Assembly: GCF_001436755.1 (NCBI RefSeq)
Contig: NZ_AYZD01000016.1
Span: 45,700-96,002 of the forward strand
Direction: 5' to 3'
DNA length: 50,303 nucleotides
From: Liquorilactobacillus aquaticus DSM 21051
Lineage (GTDB): Bacteria > Bacillota > Bacilli > Lactobacillales > Lactobacillaceae
Shown piece after piece: positions 17,614 through 26,439 of this stretch. The notes below the pieces were generated by a model. It was not told the DNA's origin. It made no database searches and saw only the letters and a list, made by a program, of their open reading frames with translations. A program made the translations under genes and the position numbers. Numbering within the stretch: position 1 is the stretch's first letter; each line of letters begins with the position of its first letter.

Positions 17614-19986
17614 TCAACAATTAGAATTCACATGTGCCCAAAATAAGGCTAACTGCTCTGCTAACTGGCTAAGCGAATAACTCTGCTGATAGTGTTGCCA
17701 GTGAGCCGGAAAATAACGTGTATAGCGATTGGTTGCAAAACGCTGATCTAACAGCAGGATTACACCGATATCGTCCATTCCGCGAATTACTCGACCGGCA
17801 GCTTGAAGAACATTATTAAGACCAGGTAGCTGATAAGCGTACTCAAAACCATTTTTACTTGTTTGGTTGAAGAAGTTTTCAAGTTCTGCAGTCTCTTCAT
17901 TAAAAGCAGGGAGACCCACAGTAATAATCGCTGCACCAGAAAGTGAATCTCCCTTTAGGTCAATTCCTTCTGCAAAACTACCACCTAGAACGGCAAAGCC
18001 GGTTACCTTTTCAATTGGACGTTTTGTAAAAGTAGTTAGGAATATTTCTTTTGCTGTATCGTCCATATCAGGTGTTTGACAAACAGTTTTAACTGCAGGA
18101 TTTGCACGTAAAAATGCAGCATGGATTTGTTCAAGAAAAGTATAAGATGGGAGAAAAATTAGATAATTACCGCTTTTAGCATGAACCATTGTACTTAAGG
18201 CGGCAATAATTTTGCTCTCATTTTGCGAACGAAAATGATAAGTAACATTCAATTTTGGAGTTGTGAAAATACCAAGATTTTTAATTTTGAAAGGTGAAGA
18301 AAGTGTATATGTCAGAGAGTCATTTTTTCCGCCTAAAACATCCTGATAGTAAGTAATTGGAGATAACGTAGCCGAAAAAAGGATGGAACTTTTTCCTTTT
18401 TCAAGGCTTCGATTAATTAATGAACTGGGATTTAAACAAAAGATTTTGACAATAACATCTTCTTTTTCGATTTTAATTTTTGTTCTGAAAGTTTTATCGT
18501 AAAAACTGCTGATCTTTAGGAAAGCATGTGCGCTGAAATAGTAATCTAACACCTGTTGAAATAAAGGATGATCAGGATTTTGCTTTAGCCAAGTTTGACT
18601 ATTTGTAGTGAAATGCTGGACCTGTTTCAAAAATTCTTCTAAGCAGTTATTTAAAATTAAAAAATTTTGTTTAGAAGGAGATAGTGTGTCTTTCAATTTA
18701 GAAAAACTGCGATGAAGTCGTTTTAAAAGCGTACATATTTTTTTAGAGACTGGCTCATGAGACTTTTCGATTTTAGTGAGTAAAAATTTAATTGGTGCAG
18801 AGTTGATTTCGGCAGTATACATGGAACGTGAGCGGGCAACTAAATTGTGGGCCTCATCAATTAAAAAGCAATAGTTTTTGGATGAATCTTGAAAGAAACG
18901 CTGCAGATAGACAAGTGGATCAAACAGGTAATTGTAATCACTGATCACGATGTCGCAAAAGAGACTGATATCAAGTGAGAATTCAAAAGGATCAAGTAAA
19001 TGTTTTCTTGCATATTTCTTGAGCGTTTTAGCGGTTATGATATGCTCATTCTGAAGGATATCTGTTAGTGCGGGTTTTAATCGATCATAGTAGCCGACAA
19101 AATAAGGATTTCTGTCATCTTCGATATTTTTTTCCTCTTCAAATGTAATTTTTTCTTTTGCAGTAAGTGTGATGCTATGAATGTAAAGCCCTTTTTCTTG
19201 CAACATTAAGAGGCTTTGTTCTGCAACTTGACGTGTGCTTTCTTTAGCAGTCAAATAAAAAATACGCTCGGTTTTGTTTTGTCCAAGTGACATGACTGCT
19301 GGAAAAAGTGTTGAGATCGTTTTCCCTGTTCCAGTAGGTGCCTCAACAAACAAACGTTTGTGAAAAACAATCGTTTTATAGACGGCCGCGGCCAGTTCAT
19401 GTTGGTGAGGACGATATTGTGCAAAGGGAAAATGAAGGTTTCGAATAGAATTGTTTCGCTGCAAAAGCATGTTCTGTTTTAATTTGATCCATTCGCCAAA
19501 AATATTGAGCGTTTTTGTAAAGAAAGACTCGGCTTCTTCTTTAGTGAATAAGTTTCTTTCATGAGTGACTTTGTTAGAGCTTGTTTGAAAGTAAATCAGC
19601 TCAAGTTCAATTTTGGTAATGTCACTTTTTTTCATTAGTAAGGCTGCGTATATTTTTAATTGGGCCCAGTACAAACTGAGCTTTGCTTTAGAAATTACGT
19701 CAAATGGAAGTGATGATGTTTTTATTTCAATTATTTTATCATAATTACTATCCGTTTGATGCACGCCATCAGCTCTCCCGTGGATTGTATATGTTTTATT
19801 TCCGATCTGAATAGGCAGTTTTAGGTCAAATTCGGCAATGAAGTTTTTATTCCAACTTTTTTGAAGTTGTCGATGGATAGCAGATCCTTGCAGAGCCGTG
19901 TTATCACTATTAAAAATTTCGCCGTGAAGATCACCTGTTTGCCAGACAAATTCTACTAATTGACGTACTCCAATTTCATTTTTCAT
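17614..19986 (-). CDS. PD-(D/E)XK nuclease fused to DinG/XPD-type helicase
   Basis: This 790-aa protein begins with a RecB/Cas4-like nuclease domain (about 1-140: His38, Asp73 in HGRADG, Glu87-x-Lys89 in IIEIKTSS). The helicase has Walker A EAPTGTGKT (215-223), FLIDEAHN (374-381) and a C-terminal GRVIRG motif. In relatives the XPD insertion carries four Cys that bind a 4Fe-4S cluster (KICF, CNP, CPY, CPFEF). Here these read KITF (279-282), IED, NPY (293-295) and DPFEF (332-336), so no cluster is expected. The role is inferred to be DNA repair. It is followed by the MFS gene. Confidence 0.88.
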   Translation of the reverse strand: MKNEIGVRQLVEFVWQTGDLHGEIFNSDNTALQGSAIHRQLQKSWNKNFIAEFDLKLPIQIGNKTYTIHGRADGVHQTDSNYDKIIEIKTSSLPFDVISKAKLSLYWAQLKIYAALLMKKSDITKIELELIYFQTSSNKVTHERNLFTKEEAESFFTKTLNIFGEWIKLKQNMLLQRNNSIRNLHFPFAQYRPHQHELAAAVYKTIVFHKRLFVEAPTGTGKTISTLFPAVMSLGQNKTERIFYLTAKESTRQVAEQSLLMLQEKGLYIHSITLTAKEKITFEEEKNIEDDRNPYFVGYYDRLKPALTDILQNEHIITAKTLKKYARKHLLDPFEFSLDISLFCDIVISDYNYLFDPLVYLQRFFQDSSKNYCFLIDEAHNLVARSRSMYTAEINSAPIKFLLTKIEKSHEPVSKKICTLLKRLHRSFSKLKDTLSPSKQNFLILNNCLEEFLKQVQHFTTNSQTWLKQNPDHPLFQQVLDYYFSAHAFLKISSFYDKTFRTKIKIEKEDVIVKIFCLNPSSLINRSLEKGKSSILFSATLSPITYYQDVLGGKNDSLTYTLSSPFKIKNLGIFTTPKLNVTYHFRSQNESKIIAALSTMVHAKSGNYLIFLPSYTFLEQIHAAFLRANPAVKTVCQTPDMDDTAKEIFLTTFTKRPIEKVTGFAVLGGSFAEGIDLKGDSLSGAAIITVGLPAFNEETAELENFFNQTSKNGFEYAYQLPGLNNVLQAAGRVIRGMDDIGVILLLDQRFATNRYTRYFPAHWQHYQQSYSLSQLAEQLALFWAHVNSNC

Positions 19987-20117
19987 TACATAGCCTCATT
20001 AATAATAGTTTTTAAATGATCTTGTGAAACATTATAACGGAAATTATTTAGTGAAACAATTTTATCAGATAAAATTTCTTTTTTAAACACGAACGTTTTT
20101 GTAGTAGTGAACGAGCA

Positions 20118-20146
20118 TTTACATTGTTTATGCGATATAGTATATT
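20118..20146 (+). promoter_or_regulatory. Promoter of the purine permease gene
   Basis: -35 TTTACA (20118-20123), 17 bp, -10 TATATT (20141-20146). The leader of about 55 bases is too short for a purine riboswitch, and I see none. Confidence 0.7.
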
Positions 20147-20207
20147 GATAAAGGGTTAATTATCAAATATACGAGCTTTAATGTTCGGTAAAAAGGGAGA
20201 TATAACT

Positions 20208-21515
20208 TTGAAAGAGAAGTTGGTATCATATTTTGAGATAGATAAATTGGGTTCTACTGTACAAAGAGAAATTTTGGCGGGTTTTACAACCTTTATTTCC
20301 ATGGCATATATTCTTTTTGTGAATCCTAGCGTTTTGGGAGCTTCTGGAATGGATAAAGGGGCCGTATTTACTGCGACTGCCTTAGCAAGTGCACTTGGTT
20401 GTTTCCTCATGGGTCTTTTTGCTAAATATCCAATTGCAACCGCTCCAGCTTTAGGAATCAATGCTTTTTTCACTTATTCTGTATGTATTGGTATGAAGAT
20501 CCCATGGCAGACAGCTTTGGCTGGGGTATTTGTCGCATCAGTTATTTTTTTGATTATTACTATTTTTAAGCTGCGTGAATTGATCATTGATGCCATACCT
20601 TCAAATTTAAAGTATGCAATTTCAGCTGGAATCGGCCTTTTCATCGCTTTTATCGGTTTGGAAGATGGCGGCATAATTGTGGCTGATAAGTCAACTATCG
20701 TTTCCCTTGGTCATTTTGCAGGGACTACATGGTTAACTATTTTTGGATTGGTTGTTACAGCTGTCTTGTTAGTAAGACGTGTTCCAGGTGGGATTTTTAT
20801 TGGTATGGTTGCAACTTCTGTTTTGGGAATTATAACAGGTATGATCAAGTTGCCCACGGCTTTTATTTCGAGTGCTCCAAGTTTGAAACCAACTTTTTTA
20901 GTTGCGTTGAAACATGTGGGTGATATCAACACAATGCAATTATTCGTAGTCGTATTGACTTTCTTGCTAGTGACATTTTTTGACACTGCGGGAACTTTAG
21001 TTGGTTTAGCACAACAAGCAGGTTTTATGAAAGATAACAAAATGCCTCGTGTTGGTAAAGCTCTGCTTTCTGATTCAACTGCGATGCTCGCAGGCTCTCT
21101 GCTGGGAACTTCCCCTGTTGGTGCATATGTTGAATCCTCAGCTGGCATTGCCGTTGGTGGACGTTCTGGATTGACGTCTGTTATAACTGGAATTTTGTTT
21201 ATTCTTGGTATGTTTTTCTCGCCGCTATTATCCGTTGTATCTACTCAAGTAACGGCACCCGCACTGATAATTGTTGGTGTTTTGATGGCACAAAGCATGA
21301 AATACATTGAATGGGAAAAAATGGAAATTGCGATTCCTTCTTTCTTGATTTTACTTGGAATGCCTTTGACGTACAGTATCTCTGATGGTTTGGCTTTAGG
21401 GATCATTGCTTACCCTATCACAATGATTGCTGCTAAAAAGGGCAAAGAAGTTCATCCAATTATGTATCTTCTGTTTTTTGTTTTCTTAGTATTTCTGTGG
21501 ATTTTGAATATCTAG
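20208..21515 (+). CDS. NCS2 family purine permease (AzgA/PbuG type)
   Basis: The TTG at 20208 is preceded by AAGGGAGA at 7 bases, so I prefer it to the ATG at 20181, which lies upstream of that site. The 435-aa protein has about 12-13 membrane segments and the AzgA-like signatures ALGINAFFTYSV and ESSAGIAVGGRSGLTSV. Family members import guanine, hypoxanthine or adenine by proton symport. It could feed the hpt salvage enzyme at 43.6 kb. The exact base is not predictable. Confidence 0.88.
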   Translation: MKEKLVSYFEIDKLGSTVQREILAGFTTFISMAYILFVNPSVLGASGMDKGAVFTATALASALGCFLMGLFAKYPIATAPALGINAFFTYSVCIGMKIPWQTALAGVFVASVIFLIITIFKLRELIIDAIPSNLKYAISAGIGLFIAFIGLEDGGIIVADKSTIVSLGHFAGTTWLTIFGLVVTAVLLVRRVPGGIFIGMVATSVLGIITGMIKLPTAFISSAPSLKPTFLVALKHVGDINTMQLFVVVLTFLLVTFFDTAGTLVGLAQQAGFMKDNKMPRVGKALLSDSTAMLAGSLLGTSPVGAYVESSAGIAVGGRSGLTSVITGILFILGMFFSPLLSVVSTQVTAPALIIVGVLMAQSMKYIEWEKMEIAIPSFLILLGMPLTYSISDGLALGIIAYPITMIAAKKGKEVHPIMYLLFFVFLVFLWILNI

Positions 21516-21606
21516 TAAATCAACTAAGGAAACGTGAGAAAGCTTTTTTGATTTTCAAGAATTTAAAATTTCTATCTGGATAAATCGTTTAAATAAATAA
21601 ATTAAG

Positions 21607-21643
21607 AGGCTGCGTGTTCAATTTTTTTGAGCGGCCTTTTTTT
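21607..21643 (+). terminator. Terminator after the purine permease
   Basis: AGGCTGC (21607-21613) pairs with GCGGCCT (21631-21637, one G-T pair); an inner TTCAA/TTGA pairing extends the stem, and a run of T follows. The remaining 21644-21814 holds no recognised feature. Confidence 0.75.
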
Positions 21644-21814
21644 AATGTAAACAATTCTGAACACATAGACGTTCATAGAAGCTGGCAGCTCTTTCGCTAA
21701 AAAGCTATACAAGAGTAATCGAACTTGCTAAGATTGAGATGAACACAGGATTTTGGTACAAAAGAATTATACTAGCCGAATTGAACTTTCTCTGAAAAAT
21801 TGTAGGAAAATTAG

Positions 21815-22633
21815 GTGAAAATATTTGCTGAAGAAAGTAGGCATTCTAACTTGGATAATACACAGAAAAAAATATTACAGGAAATTGGTCATCATACTAT
21901 GAACTTGTATCAGATAGAGATGGATAAAATCGACCAAAAATCGGAACTGATTGAGAACATGTTAAGCGAAACACCGCCTCTTGGTAATGGTGGAGCTGAG
22001 ATTAAAGTACTTGATGAAAATATCCTATATAGAATAAAAAAAGCTACTGGTCACGAGCAAAGGGTCGGTGTTTTAAATTTTGCAAGTCCAACAATTCCTG
22101 GCGGAAGGTTTTTAGAAGGAGTAAATGCTCAGGAGCAAACACTTTGCCGAAACAGCTTTTTATATCCTGAGCTACTGAAATATCGCAGCAGTTATTATTT
22201 AGAAAATAAGCGATTTCCACATCATTATTGCTACAGTGCTAAAATGATTTTTGCAAGTCATATTAAAATCTTGCATGATGAGACTGAAAAAAATTTTTTA
22301 AAAGGGGAAAGGCATGTTGATATTTTGAGTATTGCTGCTCCAAACGTTACGGCAATGAAAGAGGCTCAACTTGTTATTGACCAGCATAACGTATACGACA
22401 ACCTTGCAAAAAAAATTTTGCAGATTTTACGACAGTTCAAATTAGCTGGGGATCGTATTTTAATTCTTGGGGCATTTGGGTGCGGAGTATTTGGCAATGA
22501 CCCATATATGGTTGCTAAAATTTTCAGAAGCACACTTGCACGTACTGAATTTTGCGGGTGCTTTCAAACTATTTATTTCGATATTTTAGACAATTCAACA
22601 AATCTGGTAGCTTTCAAAAGAAATTTAATATAA
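21815..22633 (+). CDS. TIGR02452-type (microbial PARG-like) macrodomain protein
   Basis: This 272-aa protein matches the TIGR02452/bacterial poly(ADP-ribose) glycohydrolase-like family. It has the ADP-ribose loop VGVLNFASPTIPGGRF (84-99), a following AQEQTLCR (105-112) and the late ILGAFGCGVFGNDP (about 215-228). The PARG signature is GGG-(6-8)-QEE; here it is GGR (96-98) and QEQ (106-108), so the catalytic second Glu is Gln108 (codon CAA, 22136-22138). It may bind ADP-ribose without hydrolysing it. GTG start after AGGA. It is monocistronic, with no obvious toxin partner. Confidence 0.82.
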   Translation: MKIFAEESRHSNLDNTQKKILQEIGHHTMNLYQIEMDKIDQKSELIENMLSETPPLGNGGAEIKVLDENILYRIKKATGHEQRVGVLNFASPTIPGGRFLEGVNAQEQTLCRNSFLYPELLKYRSSYYLENKRFPHHYCYSAKMIFASHIKILHDETEKNFLKGERHVDILSIAAPNVTAMKEAQLVIDQHNVYDNLAKKILQILRQFKLAGDRILILGAFGCGVFGNDPYMVAKIFRSTLARTEFCGCFQTIYFDILDNSTNLVAFKRNLI

Positions 22634-22718
22634 TTTGTTTATTGCTCTTAAAGGATGTTTCGTATAGAGAATTTTACTGAAAAATCAGATAGCTGCAATA
22701 TACAATTTATAGAAAAAA

Positions 22719-22750
22719 TAGAGCAGCCAGTTTTTACACTGGCTACTCTA
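22719..22750 (-). terminator. Terminator between convergent genes
   Basis: TAGAGCAGCCAGT (22719-22731) and ACTGGCTACTCTA (22738-22750) pair with one mismatch. The T-run is on the minus-strand side (AAAAAA at 22713-22718), so it mainly ends the 45-aa gene; it could also slow transcripts from the macrodomain gene. Confidence 0.75.
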
Positions 22751-22837
22751 ATTCTTAGGCTTATCTGATAAAAGTGGCAGAAAACGCGAAAAAGTTAGCG
22801 TGTACTACAAAAGCTGTAACTTGTTTTTGTATTTGAT

Positions 22838-22975
22838 CTAGTCGCTTAAACCCTTAGCGTCGGCATCAAGCTTAGCAAAGCCAGACCCATTAGCCTTTTT
22901 AGGTTGTTTAGCGCGATCTTCCAAAGCTTTGCGTGCCATTGCTTTACGTTCTTCCTTACTTAACTTTTTTGACAT
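22838..22975 (-). CDS. 45-aa basic hypothetical protein
   Basis: A short ORF on the minus strand begins MSKKLSKEERKAMARKAL and ends LDADAKGLSD. AGAGG lies 8 bases before the ATG at 22975; an in-frame ATG two codons upstream (22981) is too close to that site. The N-terminal half is strongly Lys/Arg-rich and likely helical, the C-terminal part acidic. It has its own promoter (23033-23060) and terminator (22719-22750), which makes it a credible gene. I recognise no domain; nucleic-acid binding is only a guess. Confidence 0.7.
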   Translation of the reverse strand: MSKKLSKEERKAMARKALEDRAKQPKKANGSGFAKLDADAKGLSD

Positions 22976-23022
22976 CGTCATCGCCTCTTTTCTTTGAATT
23001 CCACATTAAGGTAAAATTTCTT

Positions 23023-23060
23023 CTACAACTCAATTGTAGTCCAAATTGAAAAAAATTCAA
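23023..23060 (-). promoter_or_regulatory. Promoter of the 45-aa gene with overlapping inverted repeat
   Basis: On the minus strand -35 TTGAAT (23055-23060), 16 bp, -10 TACAAT (23033-23038). The inverted repeat CTACAA-n5-TTGTAG (23023-23039) covers the -10, which is where a repressor would bind. No regulator can be assigned. Confidence 0.6.
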
Positions 23061-23079
23061 ATTAAAGCAAACGACTAAA

Positions 23080-23955
23080 CTAACGATTCCATAAAAATTT
23101 AATAACTGCTCGATTAACTTCTGAATTGTTATGCAGCTGTGAGTGCTGGGCAGAGGCCCCTTTAATCATTAGTTCTTGGTAAGACGCTACATGTTTTTTT
23201 AGAAGATATGCTAAAGACTGTGCTGAAACATTGGTTACTAGACTATCAGAGTTGGTTCCATCTTCTAGATTTCCATAGATGTTCAGGATATGTGTTTCTG
23301 AAGGAAAGCGCATGCGATATTGATAATATCGGCGGTAGGCATCATCTTGAATTTTAGGTTTTCCATTACTAGCAAGTGAGTTTGTATTAGGGGAATCATC
23401 AATATATATAACACCATCAAATGGACCTGCAATAGGAACGAATTTTTTTAAAGTCGGTGAACTGGAAGTCCGTTCATGCAAGGCCCAATAGAGTGTTACA
23501 GGTCCGCCCATTGAATGTGAGACAAGATTGAATTCAGAAATTGCATAGGCTGACTTAAGGTGCTCAACTATGGTATTCAGCCATTTAGCTTCAGCAGGTA
23601 TTTCAGCAGTGTTATTCTCAAAGAGAACTTGAATGATTGGATTTTTTTGTGTAAAATCCCAAGTACCACTATATGAAACTTTTCCATCTGCTGCTACACG
23701 GGCGATCAGAGTTTTTTTAGCTGCACCGGATTTTTCAGCAGCCTGGATCATGTGTTCTGTTGAATTGAAGACACCTCCATACCCATGTATGTAAATAGTG
23801 GGAATTATCGGTGTAAAACGAACATTATTGTCAGTTGTTGTAGTATTTGAAAATATAATTAGTGTAAACATCCAAAAAACAACTGAGATAAGTGTCTTTA
23901 GGATAAAGTAAAACGAAGAGTAGTTATGGTACTTGTCTGTCATATGTTTTGTCAT
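23080..23955 (-). CDS. Membrane-anchored alpha/beta hydrolase, DUF915 family
   Basis: This 291-aa protein has one N-terminal hydrophobic segment (about 18-36, signal anchor or signal peptide), then a DUF915 alpha/beta hydrolase domain. The oxyanion HGYGG (57-61), nucleophile Ser148 in SHSMGG and a His near the end (271 or 275, QHSQLHNN) are visible, with an Asp in NSDSLV as likely third member. Lactobacillus relatives are cell-surface or secreted carboxylesterase-like enzymes; the substrate is unknown. GAGGT precedes the ATG. Confidence 0.85.
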   Translation of the reverse strand: MTKHMTDKYHNYSSFYFILKTLISVVFWMFTLIIFSNTTTTDNNVRFTPIIPTIYIHGYGGVFNSTEHMIQAAEKSGAAKKTLIARVAADGKVSYSGTWDFTQKNPIIQVLFENNTAEIPAEAKWLNTIVEHLKSAYAISEFNLVSHSMGGPVTLYWALHERTSSSPTLKKFVPIAGPFDGVIYIDDSPNTNSLASNGKPKIQDDAYRRYYQYRMRFPSETHILNIYGNLEDGTNSDSLVTNVSAQSLAYLLKKHVASYQELMIKGASAQHSQLHNNSEVNRAVIKFLWNR

Positions 23956-24038
23956 TTTGATTACCTCGCAAGTCAGAGTTTTTGACTTCTAGATATAAGT
24001 ATACGAGTCTCAACTACCATTTAAAAGGAGTGATCTGA

Positions 24039-24473
24039 ATGTTTAGAATAAAAACAACAACAGATTTAAGTTCAGATGTTTATCGTGATGCACTCTACAT
24101 AAGGAAGATTGTTTTTGTAGAAGAACAGAAGGTGCCGGTTGAACTTGAATTGGACAATGAGGAATCTGCACAATATTACGTCGTATATGAGGAAGGAGCT
24201 CGTGTTGCAACAGCGAGGGTCTTGCGTGAGCAAGATGGTGTTTGGCATATTCAGAGAGTAGCGACTTTAAAAGAGTACCGCCATCGAGGATTTGCAAAGA
24301 AGTTGCTGCAAAGGATTGAGTCAGATGCAAAACTAGAAAATACTGCCTATTTAACACTTGGTGCTCAGGACCAAGTACAGGCTTTTTACCGCGCTTTAGG
24401 TTATGTTGTGAAGGGAAAAGGATTTATGGATGCCGGCATTCCACATCATAGAATGGATAAAAAATTAATTTAA
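24039..24473 (+). CDS. GNAT family N-acetyltransferase (YjcF-like)
   Basis: The 144-aa protein has the GNAT acetyl-CoA loop IQRVATLKEYRHRGFAKKLL (about 70-89, with R-H-R-G-F-A) and the C-terminal QAFYRALGYVVKG. The N-terminal RKIVFVEEQKVPVELELD is typical of the ElaA/YjcF subgroup. It would transfer an acetyl group from acetyl-CoA to a small molecule or protein; the substrate is unknown. AAAGGAG lies upstream of the ATG. Confidence 0.85.
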   Translation: MFRIKTTTDLSSDVYRDALYIRKIVFVEEQKVPVELELDNEESAQYYVVYEEGARVATARVLREQDGVWHIQRVATLKEYRHRGFAKKLLQRIESDAKLENTAYLTLGAQDQVQAFYRALGYVVKGKGFMDAGIPHHRMDKKLI

Positions 24474-24481
24474 TTTTAGAG

Positions 24482-24510
24482 TTGCTATATTATAAAAAAA
24501 AGAGTAGTAT
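24482..24510 (+). promoter_or_regulatory. Possible promoter of the hairpin-rich RNA
   Basis: TTGCTA (24482-24487), 17 bp, TAGTAT (24505-24510). Each hexamer has about four matches to consensus, so this is weak and could be chance. Confidence 0.35.
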
Positions 24511-24542
24511 TATTCTTATGCGATGAGTCGAGAAAAGACCAG

Positions 24543-24562
24543 ATGATGAACTAGTTCATCAT
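24543..24562. repeat. Perfect 20-bp palindrome
   Basis: The sequence ATGATGAACT is followed at once by its reverse complement. It may be a hairpin within the RNA candidate or a DNA operator. No T-run follows, so it is not a classic terminator. Confidence 0.7.
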
Positions 24563-24688
24563 TTCGCTGCGGCGGCAAGTGGTTTACTTTTCGATGCAGG
24601 ACACATATTCTAGCGTATTCTAGAGTGCCTACCAATGTATATTGTGGAATGTACATGGTTTATCCAGCTTTAACTGGGTACTGTATAT

Positions 24689-24725
24689 AGAAGCCAAAGC
24701 AATTTATTGCTTTGGCTTCTTTTTT
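24689..24725 (+). terminator. Strong intrinsic terminator upstream of lemA
   Basis: Perfect 14-bp arms (24689-24702 and 24707-24720) with loop TTTA and a T-run to 24725. The following 24726-24935 is AT-rich and should hold the lemA promoter; I cannot place it with confidence. Confidence 0.9.
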
Positions 24726-24935
24726 ACTTAGTTTATAATTAAAATGGTTTAATTAAATTTAAAATCATGAGTGTCACAGCTTTATTAAGGTTAATTAATT
24801 TGTTATCATTAGAACAAAGATGAACTATTGGAAATAGCGTTGTCCAATTTTTATTATATTTTGATAGTTGATGATGTTTTTTAAAATTGAAGCAATTTGC
24901 TCTTTTAGAAGTGAATTGCTGACGGAGGTCAAAGA

Positions 24936-25490
24936 ATGGTCTGGATTATATTGATAGTAATATTAGTTGTTTTAGGGCTGGGGTACGCTGCTGTATACAA
25001 CGGTTTGCAAACAGCCAAGGTATATACTGAAGAATCGTGGAGTCAAATAGATGTTCAGCTCAAACGTCGTAATGACTTGATTCCTAATTTAGTTGAAACT
25101 ACTAAGGGATATGCTGCTCATGAAAAAGAGACATTTGCAAAAGTAATAGAATTACGCAATCAAATGACTCAGGTGCCAAGTGATGATCATCAACAAAAAA
25201 TGGAAGTATCTAACCAGTTAACTGGTGCATTAAAGTCTATTTTTGCATTAGCTGAAAGCTATCCTGATTTAAAGGCAAATCAAGAATTTACAAAATTGAT
25301 GGAAGAACTGACTAACACTGAAAACAAGATTGCATATTCACGTCAATTATTTAATTCGAGTGCAGCTAGCTATAATCAAAAGTTAATGACATTCCCATCA
25401 AATTTCATTGCTAAAATACATGGAATGTTGAAAGTTAATTACCTCGAAGTTCCTGCAGAAGAAAAAGAAGCACCAAAAGTTTCCTTTTAG
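24936..25490 (+). CDS. lemA: LemA family protein
   Basis: The 184-aa protein has an N-terminal membrane segment (about 2-20) followed by an all-helical LemA domain with the signature RRNDLIPNLVETTKGYAAHEKETF (48-71). The rest is cytoplasmic or surface-exposed coiled helices. Function is poorly known; it commonly sits next to htpX, as here (30 bp apart), which suggests a role with membrane protein quality control. GGAGG precedes the ATG. Confidence 0.92.
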   Translation: MVWIILIVILVVLGLGYAAVYNGLQTAKVYTEESWSQIDVQLKRRNDLIPNLVETTKGYAAHEKETFAKVIELRNQMTQVPSDDHQQKMEVSNQLTGALKSIFALAESYPDLKANQEFTKLMEELTNTENKIAYSRQLFNSSAASYNQKLMTFPSNFIAKIHGMLKVNYLEVPAEEKEAPKVSF

Positions 25491-25519
25491 TTAAATTTTT
25501 TCCGTTGGAGGCGTGAAGA

Positions 25520-26410
25520 ATGTTATTTCAACAGATAGCAAGAAACAAACGGCGGACGATTTACGTCATGTTTGCTTTTTTCTTGTTGGTAGTTGCTATC
25601 GGAGCATCACTGGGGTATGTTTTTTTCAATAGTTATATCGCTGGAGTTGTTATGGCAACTGTCATTGGCTTTTTTTATATGATAGCGATGCTATCGCGCT
25701 CGACTGATGTTGTAATGGGAATGAATAATGCACGTGAGGTCAAGTCTTCAGATAGTTATCCTGAACTATGGCACATTATTGAAGATATGGCTCTAGTCGG
25801 GAAGGTACCAATGCCACGTGTTTTTATTATTGATGACGCTAGTCCCAATGCTTTTGCTACGGGGCGCGATCCAGAACATTCAGCAGTTGCTGTCACAAAA
25901 GGATTGATGTCGCGGCTTAACCGGGAAGAGTTAGAAGGAGTTATTGCCCATGAAATATCGCATGTCCGCAATTATGATATCAGATTGCAAACGACGGCAC
26001 TTGCGTTAGTTTCTGTGATCTCTATGCTTGTCAATATTGGATTTAATTCGTTTTGGTGGGGTGGAGGAAGACGACGCGATAATGAAGGGGGAAATGGCGC
26101 TAATATCATTATGTTAGTTTTGTCCATTCTAATGCTGATTCTTGGCCCGATTGCAGCTTCATTGGCGCAAATGGCTTTGTCGCGAAATCGAGAGTTTTTA
26201 GCGGATGCTTCTGGAGTGGAGTTAACACGTAATCCCCAAGGCTTAATTAGTGCACTTGAAAAAATTACGCGAAGCGAGCCCATGACATCAGCTGATTCAA
26301 GCAGTTCGTCTTTATATATCGCTAATCCTTTCAAGAAGGGTTCTTGGACGCATCTTTTCGACACGCATCCGCCCACTTCTGAAAGAATTGCTAGGTTGCA
26401 AAGAATGTAA
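25520..26410 (+). CDS. htpX: Membrane zinc metalloprotease HtpX
   Basis: This 296-aa M48-family protease has two N-terminal membrane segments (about 13-57), the zinc-binding HEISH (144-148), two further membrane segments (about 158-210), and the third ligand Glu in [10 protein letters not shown]. It degrades damaged membrane proteins under stress, alongside FtsH. GGAGG precedes the ATG. It is probably co-transcribed with lemA and the following gene. Confidence 0.94.
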   Translation: MLFQQIARNKRRTIYVMFAFFLLVVAIGASLGYVFFNSYIAGVVMATVIGFFYMIAMLSRSTDVVMGMNNAREVKSSDSYPELWHIIEDMALVGKVPMPRVFIIDDASPNAFATGRDPEHSAVAVTKGLMSRLNREELEGVIAHEISHVRNYDIRLQTTALALVSVISMLVNIGFNSFWWGGGRRRDNEGGNGANIIMLVLSILMLILGPIAASLAQMALSRNREFLADASGVELTRNPQGLISALEKITRSEPMTSADSSSSSLYIANPFKKGSWTHLFDTHPPTSERIARLQRM

Positions 26411-26439
26411 TTATTTTTTGTAGAATAGAGGAAAAATAA

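Larger units (their letters stand above)
24517..24725 (+). ncRNA. Candidate structured RNA of about 200 nt
   Basis: No ORF is seen, but successive complementary arms are: TCG-AAAAG (24528-24537) with CTTTTCGA (24587-24594) enclosing the palindrome 24543-24562; AGG-CAC-TCTAG with CTAGA-GTG-CCT (24598-24630); ACC-ATGTA with TACATGGT (24631-24659); TATCCAG with CTGGGTA (24661-24680); then the terminator at 24689. It could be an independent small RNA, the 3' end of the GNAT transcript, or a leader for lemA. I do not recognise it as tmRNA, RNase P, SRP, 6S or a known riboswitch. Confidence 0.5.

Noticed and set aside
20147-20207. Purine riboswitch upstream of the permease
   Set aside because: The leader is about 55 bases and lacks the three-way junction sequence; too short.
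24517-24725. Miniature transposable element at the hairpin-rich region
   Set aside because: No terminal inverted repeats or target-site duplication could be seen at its ends.
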